Assembly (NCBI RefSeq): GCF_011390835.1
Contig: NZ_JAABRQ010000016.1
Coordinates: forward strand, 28,400-92,399
DNA: 64,000 nt
Source of the DNA: Hydrogenophaga sp.
GTDB lineage: Bacteria; Pseudomonadota; Gammaproteobacteria; Burkholderiales; Burkholderiaceae_C
Direction of reading: 5' to 3'
Shown here in pieces: positions 44,293-53,718 of the stretch. The notes below the pieces were generated by a model, which did no database searches, was not told the DNA's origin, and worked only from the letters and a program-made list of their open reading frames with translations. The position numbers and the translations under genes were made by a program. Every line of letters starts with the position of its first letter. The first letter of the stretch is position 1.

Positions 44293-45153
44293 TCACCAGC
44301 GTCGGATGATCTGATCGAAGGCGTTATCGCCGAACAACCGATGGGCTTCGGGTGTGAAATGGCGACCGTCGGCAAACAGGTAGTCGACGTAGTTGGGGTC
44401 CACCAGCGTGCCGGTGGTGCAAGTCTCAGCTGTGGGCGTGGTGCAGACGGCGGTGGTCACGTTCGTCAACCCATAGGTGCCCGGGATGCGGATCAGCTCG
44501 TTGACATAGAAGGCCAGGTCCATGAACAACAGGTTGGCACCCAGGTCCTCGGCGTTGACCTTGAAGCTGTTGTTCAACGCCAGCGCCGCTGCGGAAAATG
44601 CCGCCGTCTGTCCGAGCGTGACCACCTCAGGCGCCTTGCCCAGGTCGTACACGCCCGCCACGGCGACGAACTTGGCGCCTGAGGCAATCAGGCTACGCAC
44701 CGAGTCGGCCAGGGTCTTGCCGGCCGCTGTCGCCGCTGCGGTGGAGCCGCTGGAAACAAAGATGTCCTCCATGGGCGCATTGATCAGGAACAGGTCGTTC
44801 GCGCCGGGTGCGCCCGCTGCGGCGATCTGACCGGCGATGTCTGCTGCCGTCGCGTTGCCCGCAGCGAATCCGTCGGCAGCGGTGAGCGTGAGCCCGTAGC
44901 GGGTTGCGATCTGGTCCACCCACAGTCGGGCCGAGCCGTCGTTGACGGTGAAGCGCGGGCTGCCCAGGAAGCTCAGGCCGTCCCCCAGCACACGGATGCG
45001 CGACGGGTTCAGTGCTGAGACGATGTCGCCATCTCCGCAGGCGCTGAGCAGCGCAGGGCCAGCCAACGCGGCGGCGCCCGTGAGCAGGCCGCCTTGCAGG
45101 AAGCGGCGGCGCGAATTCTGCGCCGGGAAGGTACGGAGGGGATGGGATTTCAT
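44293..45153 (-). CDS. SGNH-hydrolase-like exported protein lacking the nucleophilic serine
   Basis: 286 residues, with a Tat-like signal (NSRRRFLQGGLLTGAAALAGPALL) and a lipobox-like LLSACGDG. The fold follows the neighbouring GDSL protein: LGDGLSFLG at block I, DLFLINAPMEDIF near block III, YGLTNVTTAVC (also present in the neighbour), and DGRHFTPEAHRLFG at block V with the catalytic Asp and His. Block I reads GDGLS, where the family has GDSL: the codon is GGC (Gly) instead of a serine codon. It is therefore probably catalytically dead or uses another residue, and may be a binding protein. Confidence 0.8.
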   Translation of the reverse strand: MKSHPLRTFPAQNSRRRFLQGGLLTGAAALAGPALLSACGDGDIVSALNPSRIRVLGDGLSFLGSPRFTVNDGSARLWVDQIATRYGLTLTAADGFAAGNATAADIAGQIAAAGAPGANDLFLINAPMEDIFVSSGSTAAATAAGKTLADSVRSLIASGAKFVAVAGVYDLGKAPEVVTLGQTAAFSAAALALNNSFKVNAEDLGANLLFMDLAFYVNELIRIPGTYGLTNVTTAVCTTPTAETCTTGTLVDPNYVDYLFADGRHFTPEAHRLFGDNAFDQIIRRW

Positions 45154-45260
45154 GGAGGCTTTCTCTTGACACTCCGGATCGGGACGACCCGGGGCGTTGA
45201 GGGTAAGCAGCTAGTTTATCGACTTGCCGCCGCTGGCTGGCAAATGGCGATCATTCAGCT

Positions 45261-46280
45261 TCAGGCCGCGGCCCGTTGCAGGCGATCGCTCACCCCGGCC
45301 CAGGCCGGATCAACAGGCGGCGTTTCGACCCAGATCAGCGGCACGCCGGTGGCGTCGAGCTCGCGCAGCACTGCAAACAGCTCGTGGGCGGCGCGCGGCG
45401 CGTCGTCGGGCATGCGCCGCACCGCCACGCCTCGCCCGGCCCGCAAGGTTGTGCGGGCATAGACCGCGATGTTTTTGGCGTCGGCACCCAGCACATCAAG
45501 CGCGGCCTGCAGTTGCTGGGCCGGCATGAGCCGCACCTTGGCCCGGGGTGCGTAATGCGAAACCAGCGTACCGGAGGCGCGGGGCGAGGCTTCATCGCGC
45601 GGCCGCAGACCCAGGCCGGTGATGGCCTCGATCTGCGCAGCGGTGATGGCCCCCGGGCGCAGCAGCACCGGTACGCCCCGCGTGGCATCGACGATGGTGG
45701 ACTCGATGCCGACCGGGCAGGCGCCGCCGTCAAGGATGAGCAGCTCGTCGTCGCCCAGATCGGCAAACTCTTCCCTCACATGCTCCGCCGTGGTCGGGCT
45801 CACGCGCCCAAAACGGTTGGCGCTGGGCGCCGCCACGCCGGCCATGCCCGCGGCCTGCGCGGCGATCAGCAGCGATTGCGCCACCGGGTGCGCCGGGCAG
45901 CGCAAGCCGATCGAGTTCTGCCCGCCGGCCGCGACCTCGGCCACCTCCGGCCGCCGCGGCAGGATCAGGGTCAACGGCCCTGGCCAGCAGGCCTGCATGA
46001 GCGCGACGGCAAACTCGGGCACCTCGGAGGCAAACGGCGACACTGCGTCGCGCCAGCCGGGCGCGTCTGCGGTGGGCGCAGGCGCGAGGTGCACGATGAG
46101 CGGATGGTCGGCGGGTCGGCCCTTGGCCGCAAAAATGCGCCGAACGGCCTCAGGGTCGTCCGCCCGCGCGGCCAGGCCGTAGACGGTTTCGGTGGGCATA
46201 CCGACCAGCCCACCGGCGGCCAGGCGCTGTGCCGCGGCCTCGATGGCGCCAGCTTCGCCAGACTGCAGGCGCAGCGGCAT
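45261..46280 (-). CDS. L-threonylcarbamoyladenylate synthase (Sua5/YrdC)
   Basis: 339 residues. The YrdC domain has GGLVGMPTETVYGLAARA, IFAAKGRPADHPLIVHL, WPGPLTLILPR, SIGLRCPAHPVAQSLL, APSANRFGRVSPTTAEHV and GGACPVGIESTIVDAT. The extra C-terminal Sua5 domain (about residues 215-335) is present, so it is the long Sua5 type and not the short TsaC. It makes threonylcarbamoyl-AMP for the t6A pathway. The start codon is three bases before purK's stop region, so it is probably in the purEK operon. Confidence 0.94.
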   Translation of the reverse strand: MPLRLQSGEAGAIEAAAQRLAAGGLVGMPTETVYGLAARADDPEAVRRIFAAKGRPADHPLIVHLAPAPTADAPGWRDAVSPFASEVPEFAVALMQACWPGPLTLILPRRPEVAEVAAGGQNSIGLRCPAHPVAQSLLIAAQAAGMAGVAAPSANRFGRVSPTTAEHVREEFADLGDDELLILDGGACPVGIESTIVDATRGVPVLLRPGAITAAQIEAITGLGLRPRDEASPRASGTLVSHYAPRAKVRLMPAQQLQAALDVLGADAKNIAVYARTTLRAGRGVAVRRMPDDAPRAAHELFAVLRELDATGVPLIWVETPPVDPAWAGVSDRLQRAAA

Positions 46281-46282
46281 GG

Positions 46283-47515
46283 TCAGAGCGCGGGCAAACC
46301 CAGCAGTGCCAGCACCTGCGCCGCAGTGGCGCGCACCTGCTCCACGCTGGATGCGGTGATGTTGAGGTGGCCCATCTTGCGGCCTGGGCGCGGGCTCAGC
46401 TTGCCGTATTGGTGCAAGTGCGTGCCCGGCAGGGCCAGCACCTGGTCCCAGGGCGGCGATACCGGCCGCTCGCTGCGCTGGCTGCGCACGCCGTTGGGCT
46501 CGAACCAGAGATCCCCGAGCAGGTTGATCATGATGGCCGGGCTGTGCTGGCGCGGCGTGGGCAGGGGCAGCCCGGCTAGCGTGCGCACCTGGGCCTCGAA
46601 CTGCGACAGGTCGCAGGCGTTTTGGGTGTAGTGGCCGCTGTTGTGCGGGCGCGGCGCCATTTCGTTGACGATCAGGTCGGGCTCACCCGCCGCATCAGGC
46701 ACGATGAAGTACTCGACACACAATACGCCCACGTAGTTCAGTTCGTCGGCAATCGCGAGCGTACTGGCTGTGGCGCGTTCGGCCAGCCCCATCGGCACCA
46801 CGCCTTCATAGACTTCGGTCAACGCCAAGATGCCGTCGCGGTGGGTGTTGGCCTGCACCGGGAAGCTCACCCGCTGGCCGTTGGCGCCGCGCGCCACGAT
46901 GACCGAACACTCGGCCTGCAGCGGCAGCAGCTTCTCGATCACACAGGTCACCTGCCCCAGGTCGGACCAGGCCTGGGCCAGCGCCTCGCGCGTGGCCACG
47001 CGCACCTGGCCTTTGCCGTCGTAGCCCAGGCGCGCGGTCTTGAGGATGCCAGGCAACACATCGTCTGGCACCGCGGCCAGCGCCTGGGCACTGTCGACCA
47101 CGGCGTGGGGAGCTGGCAACACGCCGCTCACCGGCGCGCATTTCACAAAACGCGCCTTCTCCAGCACCCGGTCTTGCGCCAGCGCCACACACACGGCCGA
47201 CGGCGCGACCGGGCGGTGTGCGCCCAGCGTGACCAGCGCAGGCGCCGGCACGTTTTCGAATTCGGTGGTGATGGCCTCACAGCGCTGCATCAGCTGGGCC
47301 AGGCCCTGCTCGTCGTCAAAAGCCGTCTGGATGTGGAAGTGGCTGATCAGACCAGCCGGGCTGGCGGGGTCCGGATCGAGCACCGCCGTGAAATAGCCCA
47401 TGGCCTGCGCCGCCTGCACAAACATGCGGCCGAGCTGTCCGCCCCCCATCACACCCAGCGTCATCTGCTGGCCGGTGGCCGAAGTACTGCCGGGAAGAAT
47501 GGGTTTGAGGCTCAT
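46283..47515 (-). CDS. purK: N5-carboxyaminoimidazole ribonucleotide synthase
   Basis: 410 residues of ATP-grasp fold. MTLGVMGGGQLGRMFVQAAQAMGYFTAVLDPDP is the N-terminal motif, with LKTARLGYDGKGQVRV as the ATP-binding loop and NEMAPRPHNSGHYTQNAC near the end. It makes N5-CAIR from AIR, bicarbonate and ATP in purine synthesis. Its start overlaps the purE stop by four bases (ATGA), giving a coupled purE-purK-sua5 operon. Confidence 0.96.
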   Translation of the reverse strand: MSLKPILPGSTSATGQQMTLGVMGGGQLGRMFVQAAQAMGYFTAVLDPDPASPAGLISHFHIQTAFDDEQGLAQLMQRCEAITTEFENVPAPALVTLGAHRPVAPSAVCVALAQDRVLEKARFVKCAPVSGVLPAPHAVVDSAQALAAVPDDVLPGILKTARLGYDGKGQVRVATREALAQAWSDLGQVTCVIEKLLPLQAECSVIVARGANGQRVSFPVQANTHRDGILALTEVYEGVVPMGLAERATASTLAIADELNYVGVLCVEYFIVPDAAGEPDLIVNEMAPRPHNSGHYTQNACDLSQFEAQVRTLAGLPLPTPRQHSPAIMINLLGDLWFEPNGVRSQRSERPVSPPWDQVLALPGTHLHQYGKLSPRPGRKMGHLNITASSVEQVRATAAQVLALLGLPAL

Positions 47516-47997
47516 GGCAGTGTCATGGCGCGCGCAGCGGCGGTTTGTTCGGCGCGGTAAGCGACCAGTCTTTCACGCAGCGCCGCATCGTGGTTGGCAA
47601 GCAAGGCGATCGCAAAGAGCGCTGCGTTGGCAGCACCCGCCTGGCCGATCGCAAACGTGGCCACTGGCACACCCTTGGGCATTTGCACAATGCTGTGCAG
47701 GGAATCCACGCCGCTCAGGTGTTTGCTGGCCACGGGTACGCCCAGCACCGGCACCACCGTCTTGGCCGCCAGCATGCCCGGCAAATGGGCAGCGCCACCG
47801 GCACCGGCGATGATGGCCTGCAAGCCTCGGCCCGCTGCTGCCTCAGCGTAGGCAAACATATCGTCCGGCATGCGGTGAGCAGAGACGACACGCGCCTCGT
47901 GCGGGATGTCGAAGTCCTTGAGGATTTGCACTGCGTGCTGCATGGTGTCCCAGTCACTGCTGGAGCCCATGACCACGCCGACGTGAATGGGGTTCAT
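47512..47997 (-). CDS. purE: N5-carboxyaminoimidazole ribonucleotide mutase
   Basis: 161 residues, class I PurE: VGVVMGSSSDWDTMQHAVQIL at the start, SAHRMPDDMFAYAEAAAGRG with the catalytic histidine, and GAGGAAHLPGMLAAKT. It converts N5-CAIR to CAIR, the step after PurK. First gene of the leftward purEK operon, divergent from the thioredoxin gene, with 136 bases between. Confidence 0.96.
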   Translation of the reverse strand: MNPIHVGVVMGSSSDWDTMQHAVQILKDFDIPHEARVVSAHRMPDDMFAYAEAAAGRGLQAIIAGAGGAAHLPGMLAAKTVVPVLGVPVASKHLSGVDSLHSIVQMPKGVPVATFAIGQAGAANAALFAIALLANHDAALRERLVAYRAEQTAAARAMTLP

Positions 47998-48133
47998 CGG
48001 GTTGCCTTGTGCACGCCGCCGGCGGGCGGGGCTGGGGAACAGAGACCGACCCGCTGGCCTGCCTCCGGTAAAGTACCGATTTTACGTTTGCGCCCGCATC
48101 GACCTGCGAACCGCCACCTCAAGCCAAGTACCC

Positions 48134-49042
48134 ATGAACAACGTCACCATTGCCAACTTTGAAACCGAGGTCATCGAAGCCTCGATGCAGACCCCCGTGC
48201 TGGTCGACTTTTGGGCCCCCTGGTGCGGCCCATGCAAAGTGATCGGTCCGATTCTGGAAAAAGTCGAGACCGAGTACGCTGGCCGTTTCAAGCTGGTCAA
48301 GATCGATTCCGACCAGGAGCAGCAGCTGGCCCAGGCCTTTGGCGTGCGCAGCATCCCGACCTGCGTGCTGCTCATGAACGGCCAGCCGGTTGACGGCTTC
48401 ATGGGTGCGCTGCCCGAGGGCCAGGTCAAAGCCTTTCTGGACAAGCACCTGCCTGCCGTCGAAGAGCTGGCCGCGATCGAAGAAGAAGCCGAAGCACTGG
48501 ACGCACTTGCCGCAGGCGACACCGAGGGTGCCCTGGAGAAGCTGCAGCTCGCGGTGAACACGGACCCCAACAACGACGACGCCCGCTTCGACCTCGTCAA
48601 GCTGCTGCTGCAACTGGATCGAGATGACGATGCCAAGGTGGCGTTTGCACCGGTGATCGCCAAGGCGCTCGCGGTGCGCCGGCTCGATTCGCTGCAGCGC
48701 TGGATGGCAGCACGCGACGCGCAAATCGATGTGACCGATGCTGCTGCCCACACAGCCGCGCTGCAGGCCAGGATCACCGCCAACAAGCGCGACTTTGAAG
48801 CCCGCTTCGCGCTCGCCCAGCAACACATGGCGCAGGGCCACTGGACCGACGCCATGGACGAGCTGCTCGACATCCTGATGCGAGACAAATCGTGGAACGA
48901 AGACCTGGCGCGCAAGACCTACATCGCCATCCTCGACGTCATCGATCCACCCAAACCCAAGGTGGCTGAGGGTCAGGTGCCACCGGAAGACCCGACGGTG
49001 GCGACCTACCGGCGCCGCCTCTCCAGCGTCGTGCTCAGCTGA
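48134..49042 (+). CDS. YbbN/CnoX-like thioredoxin with C-terminal TPR region
   Basis: 302 residues. The thioredoxin domain (1-110) has FWAPWCGPCKVIGPIL with an intact WCGPC active site and GVRSIPTCVLL with the cis-proline. The remaining 190 residues form tetratricopeptide-like helices (ALEKLQLAVNTDPNNDDARFDLVKLLLQ and DFEARFALAQQHMAQGHWTDAMDELL). The layout matches YbbN/CnoX, a redox-linked co-chaperone. E. coli CnoX has SxxC, while this protein keeps CGPC. It converges on purC. Confidence 0.92.
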   Translation: MNNVTIANFETEVIEASMQTPVLVDFWAPWCGPCKVIGPILEKVETEYAGRFKLVKIDSDQEQQLAQAFGVRSIPTCVLLMNGQPVDGFMGALPEGQVKAFLDKHLPAVEELAAIEEEAEALDALAAGDTEGALEKLQLAVNTDPNNDDARFDLVKLLLQLDRDDDAKVAFAPVIAKALAVRRLDSLQRWMAARDAQIDVTDAAAHTAALQARITANKRDFEARFALAQQHMAQGHWTDAMDELLDILMRDKSWNEDLARKTYIAILDVIDPPKPKVAEGQVPPEDPTVATYRRRLSSVVLS

Positions 49043-49066
49043 TCGGCTCGCGCAGAGCCTCCAGCC

Positions 49067-49975
49067 TCAGCCCACCAGCCGCGTCAGCGCTTCCTGGTAT
49101 TTGGCCGCGGTCTTTTCGATCACGTCCTTGGGCAGACGCGGCGCCGGCGGGGACTTGTCCCAGGGCTTGCCGTTGATGCGCACGGCCTCTAGCCAGTCGC
49201 GCAGGAACTGCTTGTCGTAGCTGGGCGGGTTCTGCCCCACCACATAGCTCTCCAGCGGCCAGTAGCGCGAGCTGTCGGGTGTGAGCACCTCGTCCATCAG
49301 CACCACCCGGCCTTCGCGGTCCAGACCAAATTCAAACTTGGTGTCGGCAATGATGATGCCCTTGTCCAGCGCGATCGCGGCGGCTGCCTGGTAGAGCCGG
49401 AGCGCGTAATCGCGAATCTGCCCCGCCACATCGGCGCCGACCATGGCCACCGTCTCCTCGAAGGTGATGTTTTCGTCGTGCTCACCCATCTCGGCCTTGG
49501 CGGCTGGCGTGTAAATGGGCTCGGGCAGCTTGGATGCGTTTTGCAACCCATCAGGCAGCGCCACGCCGCACACCGAGCGGCTGTCCTGGTACTCCTTCCA
49601 GCCGCTACCGGCCAGGTAACCCCGCACCACCGCTTCCACCGGAATCGGTTTGAGGCGCTGCACCAGCATAGACCGGTCTTTCACCTGCGGCGCTTCCGCC
49701 ACGCTGACCACACTCTCGGCCGCATCACCGGTGAGGTGAATCGGGCAGATGTTCAGCCCTTGAGGGCCGAGTCGTTCGAACCAGAACAGCGACAGGCGCG
49801 TGAGCAGCGCGCCCTTGCCTGGAATCGGCTCGCCCATGATGACGTCGAAGGCGCTGATGCGGTCGCTGGCCACCATCAGGATGCGGTCATCCCCCACGGC
49901 GTAGTTGTCGCGCACCTTGCCGCGCGCCAGCAGCGGCAAGGAGTTCAGGGCGGAGGTGTGGAGAGCGGAAGTCAT
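49067..49975 (-). CDS. purC: Phosphoribosylaminoimidazole-succinocarboxamide synthase
   Basis: 302 residues, the longer type common in betaproteobacteria and fungi. [49 protein letters not shown] is the N-terminal signature, [14 protein letters not shown] follows, and [32 protein letters not shown] is the catalytic segment. It joins aspartate to CAIR. Lies between the fba terminator and the thioredoxin gene. Confidence 0.96.
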   Translation of the reverse strand: MTSALHTSALNSLPLLARGKVRDNYAVGDDRILMVASDRISAFDVIMGEPIPGKGALLTRLSLFWFERLGPQGLNICPIHLTGDAAESVVSVAEAPQVKDRSMLVQRLKPIPVEAVVRGYLAGSGWKEYQDSRSVCGVALPDGLQNASKLPEPIYTPAAKAEMGEHDENITFEETVAMVGADVAGQIRDYALRLYQAAAAIALDKGIIIADTKFEFGLDREGRVVLMDEVLTPDSSRYWPLESYVVGQNPPSYDKQFLRDWLEAVRINGKPWDKSPPAPRLPKDVIEKTAAKYQEALTRLVG

Positions 49976-50003
49976 GATCGATCGCCGGAAAAGAGACGGC
50001 CAA

Positions 50004-50033
50004 GAAAAAAGCCCGTCGAACAGTCAACGGGCT
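50004..50033 (-). terminator. Rho-independent terminator after fba
   Basis: On the minus strand AGCCCGT pairs with ACGGGCT around a ten-base loop and is followed by TTTTTTCTT. It lies 65 bases after the fba stop and before purC. Confidence 0.85.
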
Positions 50034-50097
50034 GGCGGCTATTCAAGCCGATTATCGCAACTTCGCGCGGCCCCCATTCGCTGGCAGCGGCGACCGC

Positions 50098-51162
50098 TCA
50101 AACCACCTGCTGCGCGAGCTCACCCTTGACGTAGCGCGAGGCCATCACGCTCAGGCTGTCACCCTTGATCTTGGCACCCTGGCCTTCGCAACCGAACTGC
50201 AGGTAGCGCTGTTTGGCGACCTGCTTGGCGGCCTCGCGCGCGGGCTTGAGCCACTCGCGGGCGTCGAACTTGTCGGGGTTCTCTGCCAGGAACTTGCGCA
50301 CCGCGCCCGTCATCGCCAGGCGCACGTCGGTGTCGATGTTGATCTTGCGCACGCCGTGCTTGATGGCTTCCTGGATTTCTTCCACCGGCACGCCGTAGGT
50401 CTGCTTCATCTTGCCGCCGTACTGGTTGATGATATCCAGCAAGTCTTGGGGCACGCTGCTGGAGCCGTGCATCACCAGGTGGGTGTTGGGGATGCGGGCG
50501 TGGATTTCCTTCACGCGGCTGATGGCCAGGATGTCGCCAGTGGGCTTGCGGCTGAACTTGTAGGCGCCGTGGCTGGTGCCGATGGCAATCGCCAAGGCAT
50601 CAAGCTGGGTGGCTTTCACAAACGTGGCGGCCTCCTCAGGGTCGGTCAGCATCTGGCTATGGTCCAGCTTGCCTTCGGCGCCGATCCCGTCTTCTTCGCC
50701 AGCTTCACCCGTTTCCAGGTTGCCCAGGCAGCCGAGCTCGCCTTCGACCGTGACACCCGATTTGTGCGCCATGTCGACGACCTTGCGCGTGACGTCCACG
50801 TTGTAATCAAAGGAGGCTGGCGTCTTGCCGTCTTCCATCAGCGAGCCGTCCATCATGACCGAACCGAAGCCCAGTGCGATCGCGCCTTCGCAGACCTTGA
50901 CGCTGGTGCCGTGGTCCTGGTGCATGACCAGCGGGATGTGCGGAAACGCTTCGCAAGCTGCCAAGATCAGGTGCTTGATGAAAGGCTCGCCCGCGTACTT
51001 GCGCGCGCCAGCACTGGCCTGAAGGATCACCGGCGCACCCACCTCGTCCGCCGCGGCCATCACCGCCTGCACCTGTTCCAGGTTGTTGACGTTGAACGCT
51101 GGAATGCCGTAGCCGTTGGCCGCAGCGTGGTCGAGCAGTTCGCGCATGGAAACGAGCGCCAT
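50098..51162 (-). CDS. fba: Fructose-bisphosphate aldolase, class II
   Basis: 354 residues, the Calvin-cycle/CbbA subgroup length. Zinc-binding and active-site segments are [59 protein letters not shown] and [10 protein letters not shown]. It cleaves or forms fructose 1,6-bisphosphate in glycolysis and gluconeogenesis. It follows pyk in a leftward run, 204 bases apart, with a strong terminator downstream. The start at 51162 lies just after an AAGGGG. Confidence 0.96.
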   Translation of the reverse strand: MALVSMRELLDHAAANGYGIPAFNVNNLEQVQAVMAAADEVGAPVILQASAGARKYAGEPFIKHLILAACEAFPHIPLVMHQDHGTSVKVCEGAIALGFGSVMMDGSLMEDGKTPASFDYNVDVTRKVVDMAHKSGVTVEGELGCLGNLETGEAGEEDGIGAEGKLDHSQMLTDPEEAATFVKATQLDALAIAIGTSHGAYKFSRKPTGDILAISRVKEIHARIPNTHLVMHGSSSVPQDLLDIINQYGGKMKQTYGVPVEEIQEAIKHGVRKINIDTDVRLAMTGAVRKFLAENPDKFDAREWLKPAREAAKQVAKQRYLQFGCEGQGAKIKGDSLSVMASRYVKGELAQQVV

Positions 51163-51366
51163 GAATATCCCCTTAGAAAACGGTTGGTAACCGGGTGGTA
51201 ACTCAGCGAATTTTAAGGCGAGCAGAACCGAACCCGGCCAAGGGCGGCACCATCAGCGAAATCAGCGGTGCGAACGGGAGCCTCACTCGGGGCGGCCGCG
51301 GAACCAGCTTGGCCGGGCCAGAGGCAGCGCCCCCCCTGGGTGGAGGCCGCGCAGCAGCGCAGGGGG

Positions 51367-52800
51367 TTACGAAGCTCTGCAGAGCTTGAGCGTGTTGGTG
51401 CCGCCCGGTGAGCCCATGGGCTCGCCCACCGTGATGGCGTAGATATCGCCCGTCTGCACGATCCCGCGCGCCTTGAGGTGGGCCTCGGCATCGGCCAGCG
51501 CGGTGTCGCGGTCGGCGCTGGTGTCCATGAGCAGCGGGCGCACGTTGCGGTACAGCGTCATGCGGCGCTGGGCGGCCTGGTTGGAGGTCACGGCGTAAAT
51601 CGGCATGCGCACGTTGTGCCGGCTCATCCAGAGCGCGGTCGAGCCCGACTCGGTCAGCGCCACGATGGCCTTGGCGCCCAGGTGGTGGGCGGTGAACAGG
51701 GCGCCCATGGCGATGGTCTGGTCGATGCGCTTGAAGGTCTTGCCCTTGAAGTCGGCGCCCAGCTCGGCGTACTCGGCCTTTTCGGCTTCCTGGCAGATGT
51801 TGGCCATCTCCACCACCGTCTCAAGCGGGTACTTGCCGGCGGCAGTTTCGGCGCTGAGCATCACCGCGTCGGTGCCATCGAGCACGGCGTTGGCCACGTC
51901 GCTCACCTCGGCACGCGTGGGCACCGGGGCCAGGATCATGCTTTCCATCATCTGGGTGGCGGTGATGGCCAGCTTGTCCATCTCGCGCGCGAGCCGGATC
52001 ATGTGTTTCTGAAGGCCGGGCACGGCCGCATTGCCCACCTCGACCGCCAGGTCACCACGCGCGACCATGATGCCGTCGGACACCTGGAGGATGTTGGCCA
52101 GTTCGGGAATTGCCTCGGCGCGCTCGATCTTGGCGATCAGGCCCGGCTTGTGGCCGGTTGCGGCCCCCGCCACGTTGCACAGCTGGCGCGCCAGCTCCAT
52201 GTCGGTGGCGTTTTTGGGAAAGCTGACCGCCACGTAGTCGGCCTTCAACCCCATGGCGGTCCGGATGTCGTCCATGTCCTTGGCGGTGAGCGCCGGCGCC
52301 GTCAGGCCGCCGCCCTGCTTGTTGATGCCTTTGTTGTTGGACAACTCACCGCCCAACTTCACGGTGGTGTACACCGCCGGTCCTGCCACCTTGTCCACCG
52401 TGAGCACGATCAGGCCGTCGTTGAGCAACAGGGTGTCGCCAGCTTTCACATCGCGCGGCAGCTCCTTGTAGTCCAGACCCACGCCGCCCAGGTCACCGGG
52501 CTCGGTGCGCGAGGCATCGAGCACAAACTTTTCGCCCGGCTCCAGCATCACCTTGCCGTCGGCAAACTTACCGACTCGGATTTTCGGCCCCTGCAGGTCA
52601 GCCATGATGCCGACCTCGCGCCCAGCGCGCTGCGCGGCCTCGCGGACCAGCGTCGCGCGGTCGATGTGGTCCTGCGCCGTGCCGTGCGAGAAGTTGAGCC
52701 TGACCATGTTCACGCCGGCGCGGATCATGGCTTCGAGCATCTCGGGCGAACTGGATGCAGGGCCGAGGGTGGCAACGATCTTGGTGGCGCGCTGGGGCAT
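51367..52800 (-). CDS. pyk: Pyruvate kinase
   Basis: 477 residues. TKIVATLGPASSSPEMLEAMIRAGVNMVRLNFSHG is the N-terminal signature, KIERAEAIPELANILQVSDGIMVARGDLAVEVG the catalytic loop with the active lysine, and ATQMMESMILAPVPTRAEVSDVANAVLDGTDAVMLSAETAAGKYP follows. It makes pyruvate and ATP from phosphoenolpyruvate. The start at 52800 (MPQRATKI) is preferred over an ATG ten codons upstream. Confidence 0.96.
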   Translation of the reverse strand: MPQRATKIVATLGPASSSPEMLEAMIRAGVNMVRLNFSHGTAQDHIDRATLVREAAQRAGREVGIMADLQGPKIRVGKFADGKVMLEPGEKFVLDASRTEPGDLGGVGLDYKELPRDVKAGDTLLLNDGLIVLTVDKVAGPAVYTTVKLGGELSNNKGINKQGGGLTAPALTAKDMDDIRTAMGLKADYVAVSFPKNATDMELARQLCNVAGAATGHKPGLIAKIERAEAIPELANILQVSDGIMVARGDLAVEVGNAAVPGLQKHMIRLAREMDKLAITATQMMESMILAPVPTRAEVSDVANAVLDGTDAVMLSAETAAGKYPLETVVEMANICQEAEKAEYAELGADFKGKTFKRIDQTIAMGALFTAHHLGAKAIVALTESGSTALWMSRHNVRMPIYAVTSNQAAQRRMTLYRNVRPLLMDTSADRDTALADAEAHLKARGIVQTGDIYAITVGEPMGSPGGTNTLKLCRAS

Positions 52801-52879
52801 GAAAACGGTCTCCGAAAGGTGGGGAATCACCCGGGTTGTAATTTGATTTCAATTATCGGTGAAACCAGTTACCACCAGG

Positions 52880-53383
52880 TTACAAGCCACTACCCGTCAG
52901 AGGTCGGCTCGGGATAGCCGTGCTGTAAAGCAGGTCCACCGTCTCGCCATCGGGCACCTGAAGCTGCACCGTCATGCGGCGAAAGGCCCACCTGAGATCG
53001 ATCGCGCCGGGCAGCGCGTCCTGTCGGGCCTTGGTGCTGATGGGCAACCCGTAGCGAGCGCGCAGCGAGGTGCTGAGCTCCTGCGCCAGCGCGCGGGTGC
53101 GCTCGCGGGAACCCGGCCGAGCCACGAGGTGGATGTGCTGCAAGCGTTCTGCCTCGAAAAGAAACGTCACCGCGAAACTTTCGCCCGCGATGGGGTAGCT
53201 GGGAATTTCCAGCAGCGCGCCGGTCTCCCGGCTGCGGCGCTCGGGCGTGGTGGCCTGCGCTTCGGCGATCAGGGCCTGTATCTCGGCCGGACTGGCGTTC
53301 ATCGGTGCACCGCGCCACAAGGTCTGGGCCGAAGTAGAGAAAATGGCCCCGCAAAGGGCGAGACAGGTCAACAGTTGCTTCAT
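52880..53383 (-). CDS. Secreted protein of unknown function
   Basis: 167 residues starting MKQLLTCLALCGAIFSTSAQT, a clear signal peptide with AQ-type cleavage. The mature part has ALLEIPSYPIAGESFAVTFLFEAERLQHIHLVA and QELSTSLRARYGLPIST, which suggests a small alpha/beta domain. No family is recognised. The frame is open 35 codons further upstream, but the signal peptide sets the start. It lies 79 bases upstream of pyk on the same strand. Confidence 0.65.
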   Translation of the reverse strand: MKQLLTCLALCGAIFSTSAQTLWRGAPMNASPAEIQALIAEAQATTPERRSRETGALLEIPSYPIAGESFAVTFLFEAERLQHIHLVARPGSRERTRALAQELSTSLRARYGLPISTKARQDALPGAIDLRWAFRRMTVQLQVPDGETVDLLYSTAIPSRPLTGSGL

Positions 53384-53718
53384 GATGAGAGTGTGACGCA
53401 CGCGAGTAGCACCGGGTTCCGGGGACATCCAGAGGCCCTGCAAACCACGAAACCGGGGCCTCGTCGAGGGTGCAGCAGTAGCCACCATTTTGTCGGACGC
53501 CAGCGTGCGCGGGTCATGACCGGGTTTGACGGCGTCGTGTTCAGGGCAATACCGCTAATACCGTCCGTGCCACACTGCAACCGCTGACCCATGGCGCGGG
53601 CATGGTGATGAAGGACAGCGGCAAGATTGGCGAGGAGCAAGGCCTGCGGCCCGGCGAAGCGGGTTCCTCGGCATTCACCGGATCCAGGCACTGCTCGCCG
53701 ACATTTCAGGAGACTCCC
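53384..53718. other. Intergenic stretch without a recognisable gene
   Basis: The 335 bases hold the divergent control regions of the secreted protein and the gentisate-dioxygenase-like gene. The rightward frame of the latter is open from 53602, but those residues (rich in Gly, Glu and Pro) look non-coding. I see no RNA gene, terminator or operator here. The last ten bases carry CAGGAG, the ribosome binding site of the next gene. Confidence 0.5.

Noticed and set aside
45276..46631. 451-codon rightward frame antisense to the Sua5-type gene
   Set aside because: The opposite strand has every YrdC motif; this frame has none and is Arg/Gly/His-rich.
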